From CSP1-8 sp049688015 (lineage in GTDB: Bacteria > Desulfobacterota > Deferrimicrobia > Deferrimicrobiales > Deferrimicrobiaceae), in the NCBI GenBank assembly GCA_049688015.1, contig JBAVJZ010000156.1:1-17254 (forward strand): a stretch of 17,254 nucleotides of DNA, given 5' to 3'. A program made the translations under genes and the position numbers. Positions 6,367 to 13,315 of this stretch are shown here, piece after piece (position 1 is the first letter of the stretch; every line of letters begins with the position of its first letter). The notes under the pieces were generated by a model that worked only from the letters and a program-made list of their open reading frames with translations, had not been told where the DNA came from and did no database searches.

Positions 6367-7713
6367 CTATTGCATCGTTCGGATACCGTACTTCTTCAGT
6401 TTCTCGAACAAGGTGGATTTGGCAATACCAAGCTCCCGGGCGGTACGGGTCTTGTTCCCCTTTTGTCGGGACAGTTCGCTCAGGATATTGGTTTTCTCCG
6501 ACTGTTCCCACCGGGACAGGGACTGGTCAATAACTTCCGGGGAAGCATCGGAATGGGCAGGGAGAAGGAAGGCGAAATCCCGAGGTGTGAGAGAGGGAGA
6601 ATCACCCATCACCACCGCCCGCTGGATGGCGTTACGGAGTTCCCGCACGTTACCGGGCCAATCGTAAGAGGAAAGGAGTTCCACCGCAGGACCGGAAAGT
6701 TCCGGGACCGCCCGATTTGCCCGGGAAGCGGCATCCGCAAGAAAGTGCGTCGCAATCGGGAGGATATCCTCGCGTCTGTCCCGTAAAGGGGGGACTGTAA
6801 GAGTGATTGTGCTGATACGGAAGTAGAGATCGTCGCGGAATCTTTTTTCGGACAGCTCCTTTGTCAGGTTTCGGTTTGTGGCTGCGAGGATTCGGACATC
6901 GACGAGAATAGATTCGTTACCTCCGACCCGTTTGATCTCCTTCTGTTCGAGAGCACGCAGGAGCTTGGGCTGCAGGCGATAGGGGAGTTCCCCGATTTCG
7001 TCCAGAAAAATGGTCCCGCCGTGGGCGATCTCGAAGGCCCCTCTCCTTTGTGTGGTTGCTCCGGTGAACGCCCCTTTTTCGTGGCCGAAGAGTTCGCTTT
7101 CGATCAACTCCGGGGAAATTGCACCACAGTTGACGATTACGAGCGGGCTATCTTTCCGGTAGGAATATTCGTGGATTCCCCGTGATGCGAGTTCCTTACC
7201 ACTGCCGGTCTCACCCTCAATCAAAACGGGAAAGTCGGAACCGGCCACCTTATATATATTTGATATAAATTCATTTATTACAGTACTATTCCCTATCATA
7301 TCTAAGGTAGAAATTGATGTTCTTTGGGGTATTTTCTTTTCGATACGAGGAAGAGAATCCACGGCAGAACCAGAAACAACCGTTGGAGGTTCGGGCGCAG
7401 AAGGCGATTTTCCATGCCGGGAAAAGTGGATCTGGTATGGTCCGATGGAAAAAGAAACGCCTCCCTCCAGTTGCACCTGGGAGATTCGTTTCCCATCGAC
7501 AAGAGTTCCGTTCTTGCTGTTGTCGGACAGGAAATACTGATCACCCACCCGGAAAATACGTGCGTGAAGCCGGCTTACCGAAGGATCGGGCAGCAAGAGA
7601 TCTGCCTCCTTGCTTCTTCCGATCCTGACCTCTTTTAATCCGAGCCGGATTTCGACGGTCATACCGTTCGAGATCGAGACAGACAGGATTGCCGGATTTT
7701 CTGCCGGAATCAT
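6367..7713 (-). CDS. FHA-domain sigma-54-dependent transcriptional activator
   Basis: The product (448 residues) has three parts. An N-terminal FHA domain (about 8-98) keeps the phosphothreonine-binding pattern: GRS at 32-34, SRLH at 47-50 and NGT at 68-70. An AAA+ sigma-54 activation domain (about 137-370) has Walker A GETGSGKE at 167, the sigma-54 contact loop GAFTGA at 214-219, Walker B GTIFLDEI at 233 and WPGNVREL at 352. A Fis-type helix-turn-helix occupies about 406-445. There is no receiver domain, so control probably comes through FHA recognition of a phosphorylated partner. A TTG-started frame reaches 7749, but that codon lies in the predicted -12 element. ATG 7713 has AGAGG 6 nt upstream. 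Position and the paired promoters make the Tad operon its likely target. Confidence 0.95.
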   Translation of the reverse strand: MIPAENPAILSVSISNGMTVEIRLGLKEVRIGRSKEADLLLPDPSVSRLHARIFRVGDQYFLSDNSKNGTLVDGKRISQVQLEGGVSFSIGPYQIHFSRHGKSPSAPEPPTVVSGSAVDSLPRIEKKIPQRTSISTLDMIGNSTVINEFISNIYKVAGSDFPVLIEGETGSGKELASRGIHEYSYRKDSPLVIVNCGAISPELIESELFGHEKGAFTGATTQRRGAFEIAHGGTIFLDEIGELPYRLQPKLLRALEQKEIKRVGGNESILVDVRILAATNRNLTKELSEKRFRDDLYFRISTITLTVPPLRDRREDILPIATHFLADAASRANRAVPELSGPAVELLSSYDWPGNVRELRNAIQRAVVMGDSPSLTPRDFAFLLPAHSDASPEVIDQSLSRWEQSEKTNILSELSRQKGNKTRTARELGIAKSTLFEKLKKYGIRTMQ

Positions 7714-7719
7714 GGGGAA

Positions 7720-7724
7720 CCTCT
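7720..7724 (-). promoter_or_regulatory. Ribosome binding site of the FHA activator
   Basis: AGAGG sits 6 nt before ATG 7713 and lies downstream of the predicted transcription start near 7735. It decides between this start and the TTG at 7749. Confidence 0.65.
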
Positions 7725-7743
7725 GTGTGTTTACTGTACTCGT

Positions 7744-7763
7744 GAGCAAAAGGAATGCCGGAA
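7744..7763 (-). promoter_or_regulatory. Sigma-54 (-24/-12) promoter of the FHA activator gene
   Basis: The minus strand reads GGCATT-CCTT-TTGC with GG (7759-7758) and GC (7747-7746) at the exact 12-nt spacing. It matches the pilus promoter at 16 of 20 positions, including flanking TTC upstream and TC after TTGC. The predicted start near 7735 gives a leader of about 22 nt. This points to sigma-54-dependent, possibly autoregulated, expression of the activator. Confidence 0.72.
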
Positions 7764-7848
7764 TCTTACCTTATTTCCCATCTCGCCGCTTCCCCTAACT
7801 TGTTCGTTGATAATAGAATCATGAAGATCCCGAATATTTGAGGGGAAG

Positions 7849-7861
7849 ATTGCATCGCAAT
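7849..7861. promoter_or_regulatory. Weak dyad in the divergent intergenic region
   Basis: ATTGC-ATC-GCAAT is a perfect inverted repeat with 5-nt arms, centred about 120 nt upstream of the predicted start of the activator transcript. That is a plausible activator-site distance, but the sequence differs from the dyad at 6332-6346 and short dyads occur by chance. It also lies 36 nt before the PAS gene start and could act there. The rest of the 183-nt region holds only the promoter already listed. Confidence 0.25.
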
Positions 7862-7896
7862 AATTAATAGAGAATCCATCCGCCCGGGAGGCTCTC

Positions 7897-8352
7897 ATGT
7901 CTGCGGAAACTACCGATTTCCTCTGCCAAAGGATCGTCGAAAACTCTCCCGACGCGATCATCTTCTCCGACCAGGACGGGATCATCCGGCTCTGGAATCC
8001 CGGGGCCGAGGCGATCTTCGGGTATACCGCCGGAGAGGCGGTGGGGATGACGCTCGACATCATCGTCCCCGAAACGATCCGGGAGAGGCACTGGGAAGGG
8101 TACTATCGGGTGATGAAGACCGGGGTGACCAAGTACGGGAAAGATATGCTCTCCGTGCCGGGGATTCGCAAGGACGGCTCCCGGGTCTCTCTCGAGTTCT
8201 CCGTTGCGCTCATCCGGGACGAGGACGGCGTTCTTCTCGGCGTATCGGCCGTGCTGCGCGACGTGACCGTCCGCTGGCGGAAGGAAAGGGAATTGAAGGA
8301 ACGGATCGCCGCGCTGGAAGGGCCTGCGAAAAAACCGGGTTCTCCTTCCTAA
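7897..8352 (+). CDS. Stand-alone PAS-domain sensor protein
   Basis: This 151-residue protein is the only + strand gene. A single PAS fold spans about residues 8-128: IVENSPDAIIFSDQDGIIRLWNPGAEAIFGYTAGEAVG, a helix/loop containing RERHWEGYYRVM, then GSRVSLEFSV and the closing strand VSAVLRDVTVRWRKERELK. A short charged helix ends the protein. No kinase, GGDEF, HTH or methyl-accepting domain follows, so it must signal through a partner; the ligand is unknown. The start is supported by GGGAGG 5 nt before ATG 7897. Its TAA stop overlaps the stop of the convergent protease gene by 4 nt. It is divergent from the FHA activator. Confidence 0.88.
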   Translation: MSAETTDFLCQRIVENSPDAIIFSDQDGIIRLWNPGAEAIFGYTAGEAVGMTLDIIVPETIRERHWEGYYRVMKTGVTKYGKDMLSVPGIRKDGSRVSLEFSVALIRDEDGVLLGVSAVLRDVTVRWRKERELKERIAALEGPAKKPGSPS

Positions 8353-10796
8353 CGCCGCCGGGAACTCCTGCAAAGGCACTGGCGGGGGAACCGGTACCCC
8401 CGCTTCCTTGCCCAAAGCACCCCCAGGGGGGACAACAGCAGGAGAAGGGCGTCCGCCGATGACGCCCCATCCTCTTTGGAATTCCGGCTTCCGATCGCAC
8501 AACCTCCCCCCCCGCCCCCTCCATCGCTCGAACCTGTCACGAGGGCTACCGTAACCGTGTGCGTTGCCAGTGCGCTGTCGTCCAGGCCGTCGTTTACCCG
8601 TAAACCCACCTCGTACGTACCGGAACGGTCCGGGACCAGCGAGACGTTGTCCACATTCGCGGTCGTCAGAACCGAGGAGCTGGTAGAAGGCCTGGCAAGG
8701 AGGATCCAGTGGAAAGAGAGTGGCTGCCCGTCCGCATCCAGTCCCGTCCCCGTGATTGGGATCGACGTGACGTTATCAACCGCGGCAGGGCCCGAGATCG
8801 ACGCGGTCGGTACGTTGTTTACGCGGATCGTCACACTGGCCTGGTTGTAGGGCGCGGATCCGGGTGAGGCATTGAGGGTGACCGGGTAGTCGCCCGGCGT
8901 GTTCGCGGTGAAAGTGGTGGTTGGCCCCGTGGGCGTGACCGTGGCCCCGGAGGCCGACCAGGAATACGTAGCGGCGGTGCCGTATGGTCCGGAGCTTTTC
9001 TCATCGGCCCGAAGGGTCAGGTTCTGGCCCGGCAGGGTTCGCGCGGGTCCGCTGATCCCTGCTACCGTTTCTGTTATCGCGCTCAGGGCGTTGACCTTGC
9101 CGTGTCCCCAGGTTGTGTCGGGAACTGCTGTTTGCAGGTCGGCCGTGCGCTTGAGCCGCTCGCGCATCTGCGCGCCCGTGAGGGCCGGATTCGACTCCCA
9201 GACGAGCGCTGCAATCCCCGCGACGTGAGGGGCGGACATGCTGGTTCCGGCTTCGATTGCGTAATTGTTGTCGATGACACCGAAGGAATAATTGGCTTCC
9301 GGTGCCTCGAGGGAGCGGGTGGAATAGATGACAAATCCGGGTGCCGCGATGTCCGGCTTGATCCTGCCGTCGCGCGTGGGGCCGAGACTGCTGAATGCGG
9401 AGATTCCATTCATGGTGTCAGGCTGGCCGCTTGGGTACTGCTTTGTGTTGAATGATCCGACCGCGATTACATTTTCTGCATTGGCCGGTTCCGTAATGGT
9501 TCCTGTGCTGACCGCCGCCGTGAAAGTCCCCTCGGAGCGGTCGATGTAGCCGTCCACAGTGCCCGTTCCCCCGTTGCGGGTTCTCGTTAGCCGGATGCTG
9601 GCCGTCCCCGTGCCCGGCGGAGGCTGGAATGTCAGGAATATCAGGGTGTCTCCGTTGGGCGGGTTGGATGACTTGTTGCCTATGGCGATCCTGCCCGAAG
9701 GGGAGGTGCCCGCCGTTCCCGAAAGAAAGGTGATGCTTTCCGACCCCATTGTGGCGGTGACCGAATATTCGTCTTCCCCGTCCGCCCAGATTTCGACGTC
9801 TGCGAAATGCGTCCCGGAAGCGAATTCCACGATCTTATTTACGATCCCGAAGGGGGGCCAAGTCGTATGGAAGTGCTCGTTGAAATTTCTCTCGTTTCCC
9901 GCCGCCACCGTGATGATCTGCTTGCTCCCGGCCGTGCCCGTGGCCAGTGAATTGACGGTGGATTCGAAACTGCTCGTGCCGTCGTGCGGACCGAGAAACA
10001 CGCCGAGACTCAAGTTGATCGAGACGGGAGTGGGTCCTGCGAAGAGGAGGAAGTCACTGATCGCAGCAATTATGGCTGACGTCTGGAAGCTGTCTGCCCC
10101 CGCCCTTCCGATCAGAAGCCGGGCTCCCGGGGCCATGCCGGTGTATGTTCCCGCGGATGCGGTGCCGTCCCCGGCGGCGATACCCGCCACGTGTGTCCCG
10201 TGTCCGTTGGTATCCTTGAGGGGATCCAGCCCCAATACGGAAAAAGTATGGGCGATCCGTCCGGCGAAATCGGGATGCGTGCCGGACAGCCCCGTGTCGA
10301 CGATGCCGACATAGGTGTTGTCTCCCCGGAAGGATTGAGGCAGGGGGGGCGATCCCTGCTGGACGATGTCGGCGGATACGGCGGGCCTGCTCACGTCAAG
10401 CAGAGGCCATACGACCCTGTCCGGTTCCATGTACAGGATCGCGGGGCGGTGCGACAGATATCTTGTCGCGTCCGTGGGCAACCGGGCGGCGTAGATCCGC
10501 GGGAAGATTTTGCGCGCCGTGCCCCCCAGGTTCCGTATCTGATCGGGCAGAGCGTCGTCGTCTGCCGCAAGCCGGATGAGTACGGAAACCGGGGGCTCCT
10601 CCTGCGCGGGGATACTTTGCGGCGCCGATATCGCGCCCGGGGCGCTGCGGAACAGGATCGCCGGATCGATCTTTCGCCGGTCGGGGGCCACGTCCACGCC
10701 GGAAAGGGACGCCATCCCGAAAAGAATGCCGACAAGAAGAAGGAAATGTCTCGGACGGGGGTTGAAATACAAATGGGTACCTTTCGGGCGCGTCAC
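8349..10796 (-). CDS. Secreted subtilisin-like (S8) serine protease with C-terminal sorting tail
   Basis: The predicted protein has 815 residues. A signal peptide or anchor covers about 17-33. A propeptide resembling the I9 inhibitor fold covers about 69-127, ending ILYMEPD. The S8 catalytic domain (about 155-575) has Asp167 in IVDTGLSG, His199 in GHGTHVAG, Asn301 in AAGN and Ser519 in GTSMSAPHVAG, so the triad and oxyanion Asn are intact. A beta-rich insert of about 130 residues (about 310-440) sits between Asn301 and Ser519. Two PKD/Ig-like domains follow (about 580-660 and 664-752). Then come seven Gly, Cys766, a membrane helix (about 782-796) and basic residues. It starts with GTG overlapping the lipoprotein stop (GTGA). 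Position at the end of a T2SS operon suggests T2SS export and surface anchoring. Confidence 0.93.
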   Translation of the reverse strand: MTRPKGTHLYFNPRPRHFLLLVGILFGMASLSGVDVAPDRRKIDPAILFRSAPGAISAPQSIPAQEEPPVSVLIRLAADDDALPDQIRNLGGTARKIFPRIYAARLPTDATRYLSHRPAILYMEPDRVVWPLLDVSRPAVSADIVQQGSPPLPQSFRGDNTYVGIVDTGLSGTHPDFAGRIAHTFSVLGLDPLKDTNGHGTHVAGIAAGDGTASAGTYTGMAPGARLLIGRAGADSFQTSAIIAAISDFLLFAGPTPVSINLSLGVFLGPHDGTSSFESTVNSLATGTAGSKQIITVAAGNERNFNEHFHTTWPPFGIVNKIVEFASGTHFADVEIWADGEDEYSVTATMGSESITFLSGTAGTSPSGRIAIGNKSSNPPNGDTLIFLTFQPPPGTGTASIRLTRTRNGGTGTVDGYIDRSEGTFTAAVSTGTITEPANAENVIAVGSFNTKQYPSGQPDTMNGISAFSSLGPTRDGRIKPDIAAPGFVIYSTRSLEAPEANYSFGVIDNNYAIEAGTSMSAPHVAGIAALVWESNPALTGAQMRERLKRTADLQTAVPDTTWGHGKVNALSAITETVAGISGPARTLPGQNLTLRADEKSSGPYGTAATYSWSASGATVTPTGPTTTFTANTPGDYPVTLNASPGSAPYNQASVTIRVNNVPTASISGPAAVDNVTSIPITGTGLDADGQPLSFHWILLARPSTSSSVLTTANVDNVSLVPDRSGTYEVGLRVNDGLDDSALATHTVTVALVTGSSDGGGGGGGCAIGSRNSKEDGASSADALLLLLSPLGVLWARKRGYRFPRQCLCRSSRRR
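8352..8522 (-). other. C-terminal Gly-Cys / helix / Arg sorting tail of the S8 protease
   Basis: This encodes seven Gly, then GCAIGS, a polar spacer, a helix (ADALLLLLSPLGVLW) and ARKR. The layout matches Cys-containing tripartite sorting tails of the MYXO/Synerg/JDVT-CTERM type, which intramembrane proteases process. About 16 residues follow ARKRG, longer than the usual end of such tails. The exact CTERM family cannot be set by eye. Confidence 0.6.
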
Positions 10797-11413
10797 ATCG
10801 TCCGGGCTTTAGATGCACCTTCGTAGAAAAGTATTCGATCGTCTTCCAAAAGGCGGGGCAGGGAGGTGAGCGGGCCGGAGAGGGACCAGACGAGCCCGGC
10901 GCGCGAGGATATCGTGAATCCGGCCGCCTCCACGAATTTCTCCTCCTTTTCCTGCGGCATATCCCGGAACCGGACGAGAAAGTGCACCGTCTCGTTCTCT
11001 TTCCCATCGCTGAACTGCCGAAGAATCCCCATCAGGAATGCGGGGTGGATCCGGGTCAGGGGTCCCTGCCGGCAGAGGTAGTAGACTTTTTTCACGGACG
11101 GTTCTTTCAGGAGCGGAGGGATGTCGGGGGAGTTGAGCAGGACGATGGCCGCGTTTCCGAACGAGTCCAGCACCGCCAAATCGCGCTCATCCAGCATCGC
11201 CGACTGGGAAAGGAAGACGTCGGATGTAAATACGACGATCCCGGCGAAGAGCGCCGGCAGGTTCTCCCGGATGATCAGGCCGATCTTTTCGTCCCCTTTT
11301 GTCTTAAGGATCGCCTCCTCCTCCGGGGTAAGTTCCGGCCGCGGCCGGTCTTCCCGGCAGGCAGGCAGAAGCAACAAAAGGAGGAGTGCGAGGGAAAGGA
11401 TTCGTCGGGTCAT
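10793..11413 (-). CDS. Lipoprotein resembling a subtilase propeptide, coupled to the S8 protease
   Basis: The predicted protein has 206 residues. A Leu-rich signal peptide ends in the lipobox LLPAC with Cys19 as the lipidation site; Arg-Glu-Asp follows. Residues about 141-201 run TVHFLVRF, a helix, two strands, a second helix and RILFYEGA. This is the same order and spacing as the protease's own propeptide at its residues 69-127 (V..LIRL ... ILYMEPD). An earlier segment (about residues 65-113, ending AAIVLLNSP...LLKEPSVKKVYYL) has a similar pattern, suggesting a tandem arrangement. The gene overlaps gspM upstream (ATGA) and the protease downstream (GTGA). The lipoprotein call is firm; the inhibitor or folding-helper role is inferred from by-eye likeness and position. 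Confidence 0.85.
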   Translation of the reverse strand: MTRRILSLALLLLLLLPACREDRPRPELTPEEEAILKTKGDEKIGLIIRENLPALFAGIVVFTSDVFLSQSAMLDERDLAVLDSFGNAAIVLLNSPDIPPLLKEPSVKKVYYLCRQGPLTRIHPAFLMGILRQFSDGKENETVHFLVRFRDMPQEKEEKFVEAAGFTISSRAGLVWSLSGPLTSLPRLLEDDRILFYEGASKARTM

Positions 11414-11937
11414 TGCTTCACGGGGAGGAGAAACCCGATGCGCAGGGTGGTGTCGAGGTACTTGCTGTCGTCGTACCGGCTTTTCAGGTTTACGGACCGG
11501 ACGACGAGAGGCAGCGGTCCGTCCTCCATCCGGCTGAGGAGCCGGATCGCCTCCAGGTAGGTCAGGTTTTCCACCTTCAGATCGAACGCTTCTTCGGAAA
11601 CGTATTCTCCGTTCCGGGGGCCGGCGGATTTGAGGCTGAACGCCGACTGGGGGAGCCCGGCCTGCTGAATTTCCGCAGTCAGGCGGGCCAGGGGGGAGTC
11701 GGACGAGTTGGCGGCAGCGGTTACGACTGCCATCTTCCGGCGCACCTCCCGGTCCAGACTCATCAGTTCCGGGCGCATCCTCCGAAGTTCCGCCAGGTCC
11801 TTCTCGGCCGACACCGCCGCCCGGGACAGCGAACGGACACGGGAAATCCCGGGGATCACCACGAAAGAGAGGAGTAAAATCAGGGCCGCCGCGGCCGCAC
11901 CCAGGGCAAGAACGATTTTTTCCCGGCTACGAAGCAT
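11410..11937 (-). CDS. gspM: Type II secretion protein GspM (PilO-like)
   Basis: This 175-residue bitopic inner-membrane protein has a short cytoplasmic start, one helix (about residues 8-29), a coiled-coil stretch (about 33-70) and a C-terminal ferredoxin-like domain (about 85-173) containing FDLKVENLTYLEAIRLLSRME. The layout is that of GspM/PilO, which pairs with GspL in the T2SS inner-membrane platform. Its ATG overlaps gspL by 11 nt and its stop overlaps the lipoprotein start. AGAGG lies 9 nt upstream. Sequence identity within this family is low, so the call leans on layout and on gspL being next to it. Confidence 0.85.
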   Translation of the reverse strand: MLRSREKIVLALGAAAAALILLLSFVVIPGISRVRSLSRAAVSAEKDLAELRRMRPELMSLDREVRRKMAVVTAAANSSDSPLARLTAEIQQAGLPQSAFSLKSAGPRNGEYVSEEAFDLKVENLTYLEAIRLLSRMEDGPLPLVVRSVNLKSRYDDSKYLDTTLRIGFLLPVKQ

Positions 11938-13303
11938 GGCCTTTGGCCTCTTTCTCGATGAGAATCGTGTATCGCAGCTTGCCGCCCCGTGCGCTTCCCT
12001 CGGATTCCTGGACGTTTACTTTCGTCTTCGGACCGAAGGCGTTGACGAGTGCGGTCCGGAACGTCTCGACCTGCTTCGCGGACTCCGCGTCGCCGGCGAT
12101 CTGAAGGCGGCCGGAATCGAACGAGACCTCCCGGACGGAGATGTCTCCCCCATCCGGGAGGGCTCGGGATACCAATTCCAGCATGAAGGTCGCTTCCGGG
12201 AAGTCGGTTCCGAGCTCCTTGCTCTGCCGGGAAAGCGAAAGGATCTTCCCACGGATCTGCGCCGTCTCCTGGACGACCACTTTCACTCCGGGGACGGCCT
12301 CCGTGAATTCCTTCCGGATCTCGGCGTGGATCCGGGAGACTTTTTTATTCCCGGACCACTGCGCGATCCCGAGCGAGGCCGAAGCGGCAAGGACGGCGAC
12401 CACTACTGCGACGGCCGCGACGCGGAGCCGGAACTGGCGCTTCGCTCTTTCCGATTCGGCTTCCGCCGAGGTGCGAAGGGAGAACCCTCCGGTCTCCTTG
12501 CCGTAGAAAGGGACCAGGGCCGCGCCGTAGGCAAACGGTGAGGCATCCTCCGCCGCTTCGGCGGGCGGAACGAAGGGGACCGCGTCAGGAACGATATCCG
12601 CAAGGGACGCGGGAAGATTTCCCAGCAGGACGACAGGCGGCGGGGAACCGGACTCGTATGCGCCCAGGATCTCCCGAATCCCGCCCTCCAGCTCTTCCGA
12701 GTTTGCCGTGATCGTCTCGGGGAACTGGCGGGCCGACGCCAAGGCGCCCCCGGACAGCCGCAGGGCGACGATGTCGTTCCGGTCGGAATAGACCAGGCCG
12801 GAGAATCCGCCCCGGGTGGAAAGAACGGCGCAAAGAAGGGATACGTGGTCGGTGATCGCCCGGTCCGGGCGGAACCCGGCGGCGGTGAAGGCGGCCACCG
12901 TTTTCTCCACGACGGAGCGGCGCGCGGCAATGGCGAAGAACGTCCCTTTCTCCCCGGGGGGGGAGGGAAGGACGTCGGAGAGGATCTCCTCGTCCTCGAT
13001 CGGGAGATTTCCTTCGAGGTCCGCGATGTGCATCTTCTTCGCGCGCAGGAGATCGGAAACGGGCAACGATACGCGGCGCAGGAAAGTCCACGCGGGAGGG
13101 AGGGAAAGAACGGCGGGGGGGAACCCTCCGGTACCGACAATCTTGCGGACCTCCTGCGCGAGACGGGCGATATCTTCGGGACCTCCGTAAGGTTCCTCGC
13201 ACGGTACGGAACAGGCGCCCTCCATCCTCGATGACAAGAGGGACTGCTCCCACAGGACGGCGGAGAGGGTGTTGCGCCCGATGGAGATGCCCAGGCTTTT
13301 CAT
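11927..13303 (-). CDS. gspL: Type II secretion protein GspL
   Basis: The predicted protein has 458 residues. The cytoplasmic actin-like/PilM-like domain (about 1-270) begins SLGISIGRNTLSAVLWE and contains FFAIAARRSVVEKTVAAFTAAG, typical of GspL. A single helix (about 293-314) leads to a coiled coil and a ferredoxin-like periplasmic domain (about 365-452, with LPDGGDISVREVSFDSGRLQIAGDA). GspL links the secretion ATPase GspE to GspM and the platform. ATG 13303 follows gspN by 12 nt, with AAAGGA/AAGGA upstream. gspE itself is not in this window. Confidence 0.93.
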   Translation of the reverse strand: MKSLGISIGRNTLSAVLWEQSLLSSRMEGACSVPCEEPYGGPEDIARLAQEVRKIVGTGGFPPAVLSLPPAWTFLRRVSLPVSDLLRAKKMHIADLEGNLPIEDEEILSDVLPSPPGEKGTFFAIAARRSVVEKTVAAFTAAGFRPDRAITDHVSLLCAVLSTRGGFSGLVYSDRNDIVALRLSGGALASARQFPETITANSEELEGGIREILGAYESGSPPPVVLLGNLPASLADIVPDAVPFVPPAEAAEDASPFAYGAALVPFYGKETGGFSLRTSAEAESERAKRQFRLRVAAVAVVVAVLAASASLGIAQWSGNKKVSRIHAEIRKEFTEAVPGVKVVVQETAQIRGKILSLSRQSKELGTDFPEATFMLELVSRALPDGGDISVREVSFDSGRLQIAGDAESAKQVETFRTALVNAFGPKTKVNVQESEGSARGGKLRYTILIEKEAKGHAS

Positions 13304-13315
13304 GCGTCCTTTCCT

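Noticed and set aside
6360..6385. Imperfect inverted repeat ATCGAAC...GTTCGGAT at the end of the activator gene, as a terminator
   Set aside because: The arms do not match without a gap, it overlaps coding sequence, and no T run follows.
7747..7749. TTG start giving a 12-residue longer FHA activator
   Set aside because: The codon falls in the predicted -12 element and has no ribosome site; ATG 7713 has AGAGG at good spacing.
6369..7857. Shared 9-mer ATTGCATCG upstream of both sigma-54 promoters
   Set aside because: One copy is in coding sequence, distances to the promoters differ, and a single 9-mer repeat is expected by chance at this scale.
7838..7870. Possible -35 (TTGAGG) and -10 (TAATTA) for the PAS gene
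   Set aside because: The spacing is 17 nt but the -10 match is poor. A sigma-54 reading around TTGC at 7850 also fails because GG is missing at -24.
9559..10314. 251-residue + strand open frame opposite the protease
   Set aside because: It overlaps the S8 catalytic domain antisense and has no ribosome site or motif.
12403..13253. Two long minus-strand frames (222 and 245 residues) inside gspL
   Set aside because: They are out-of-frame readings of gspL with Arg/Pro-rich, low-complexity products.
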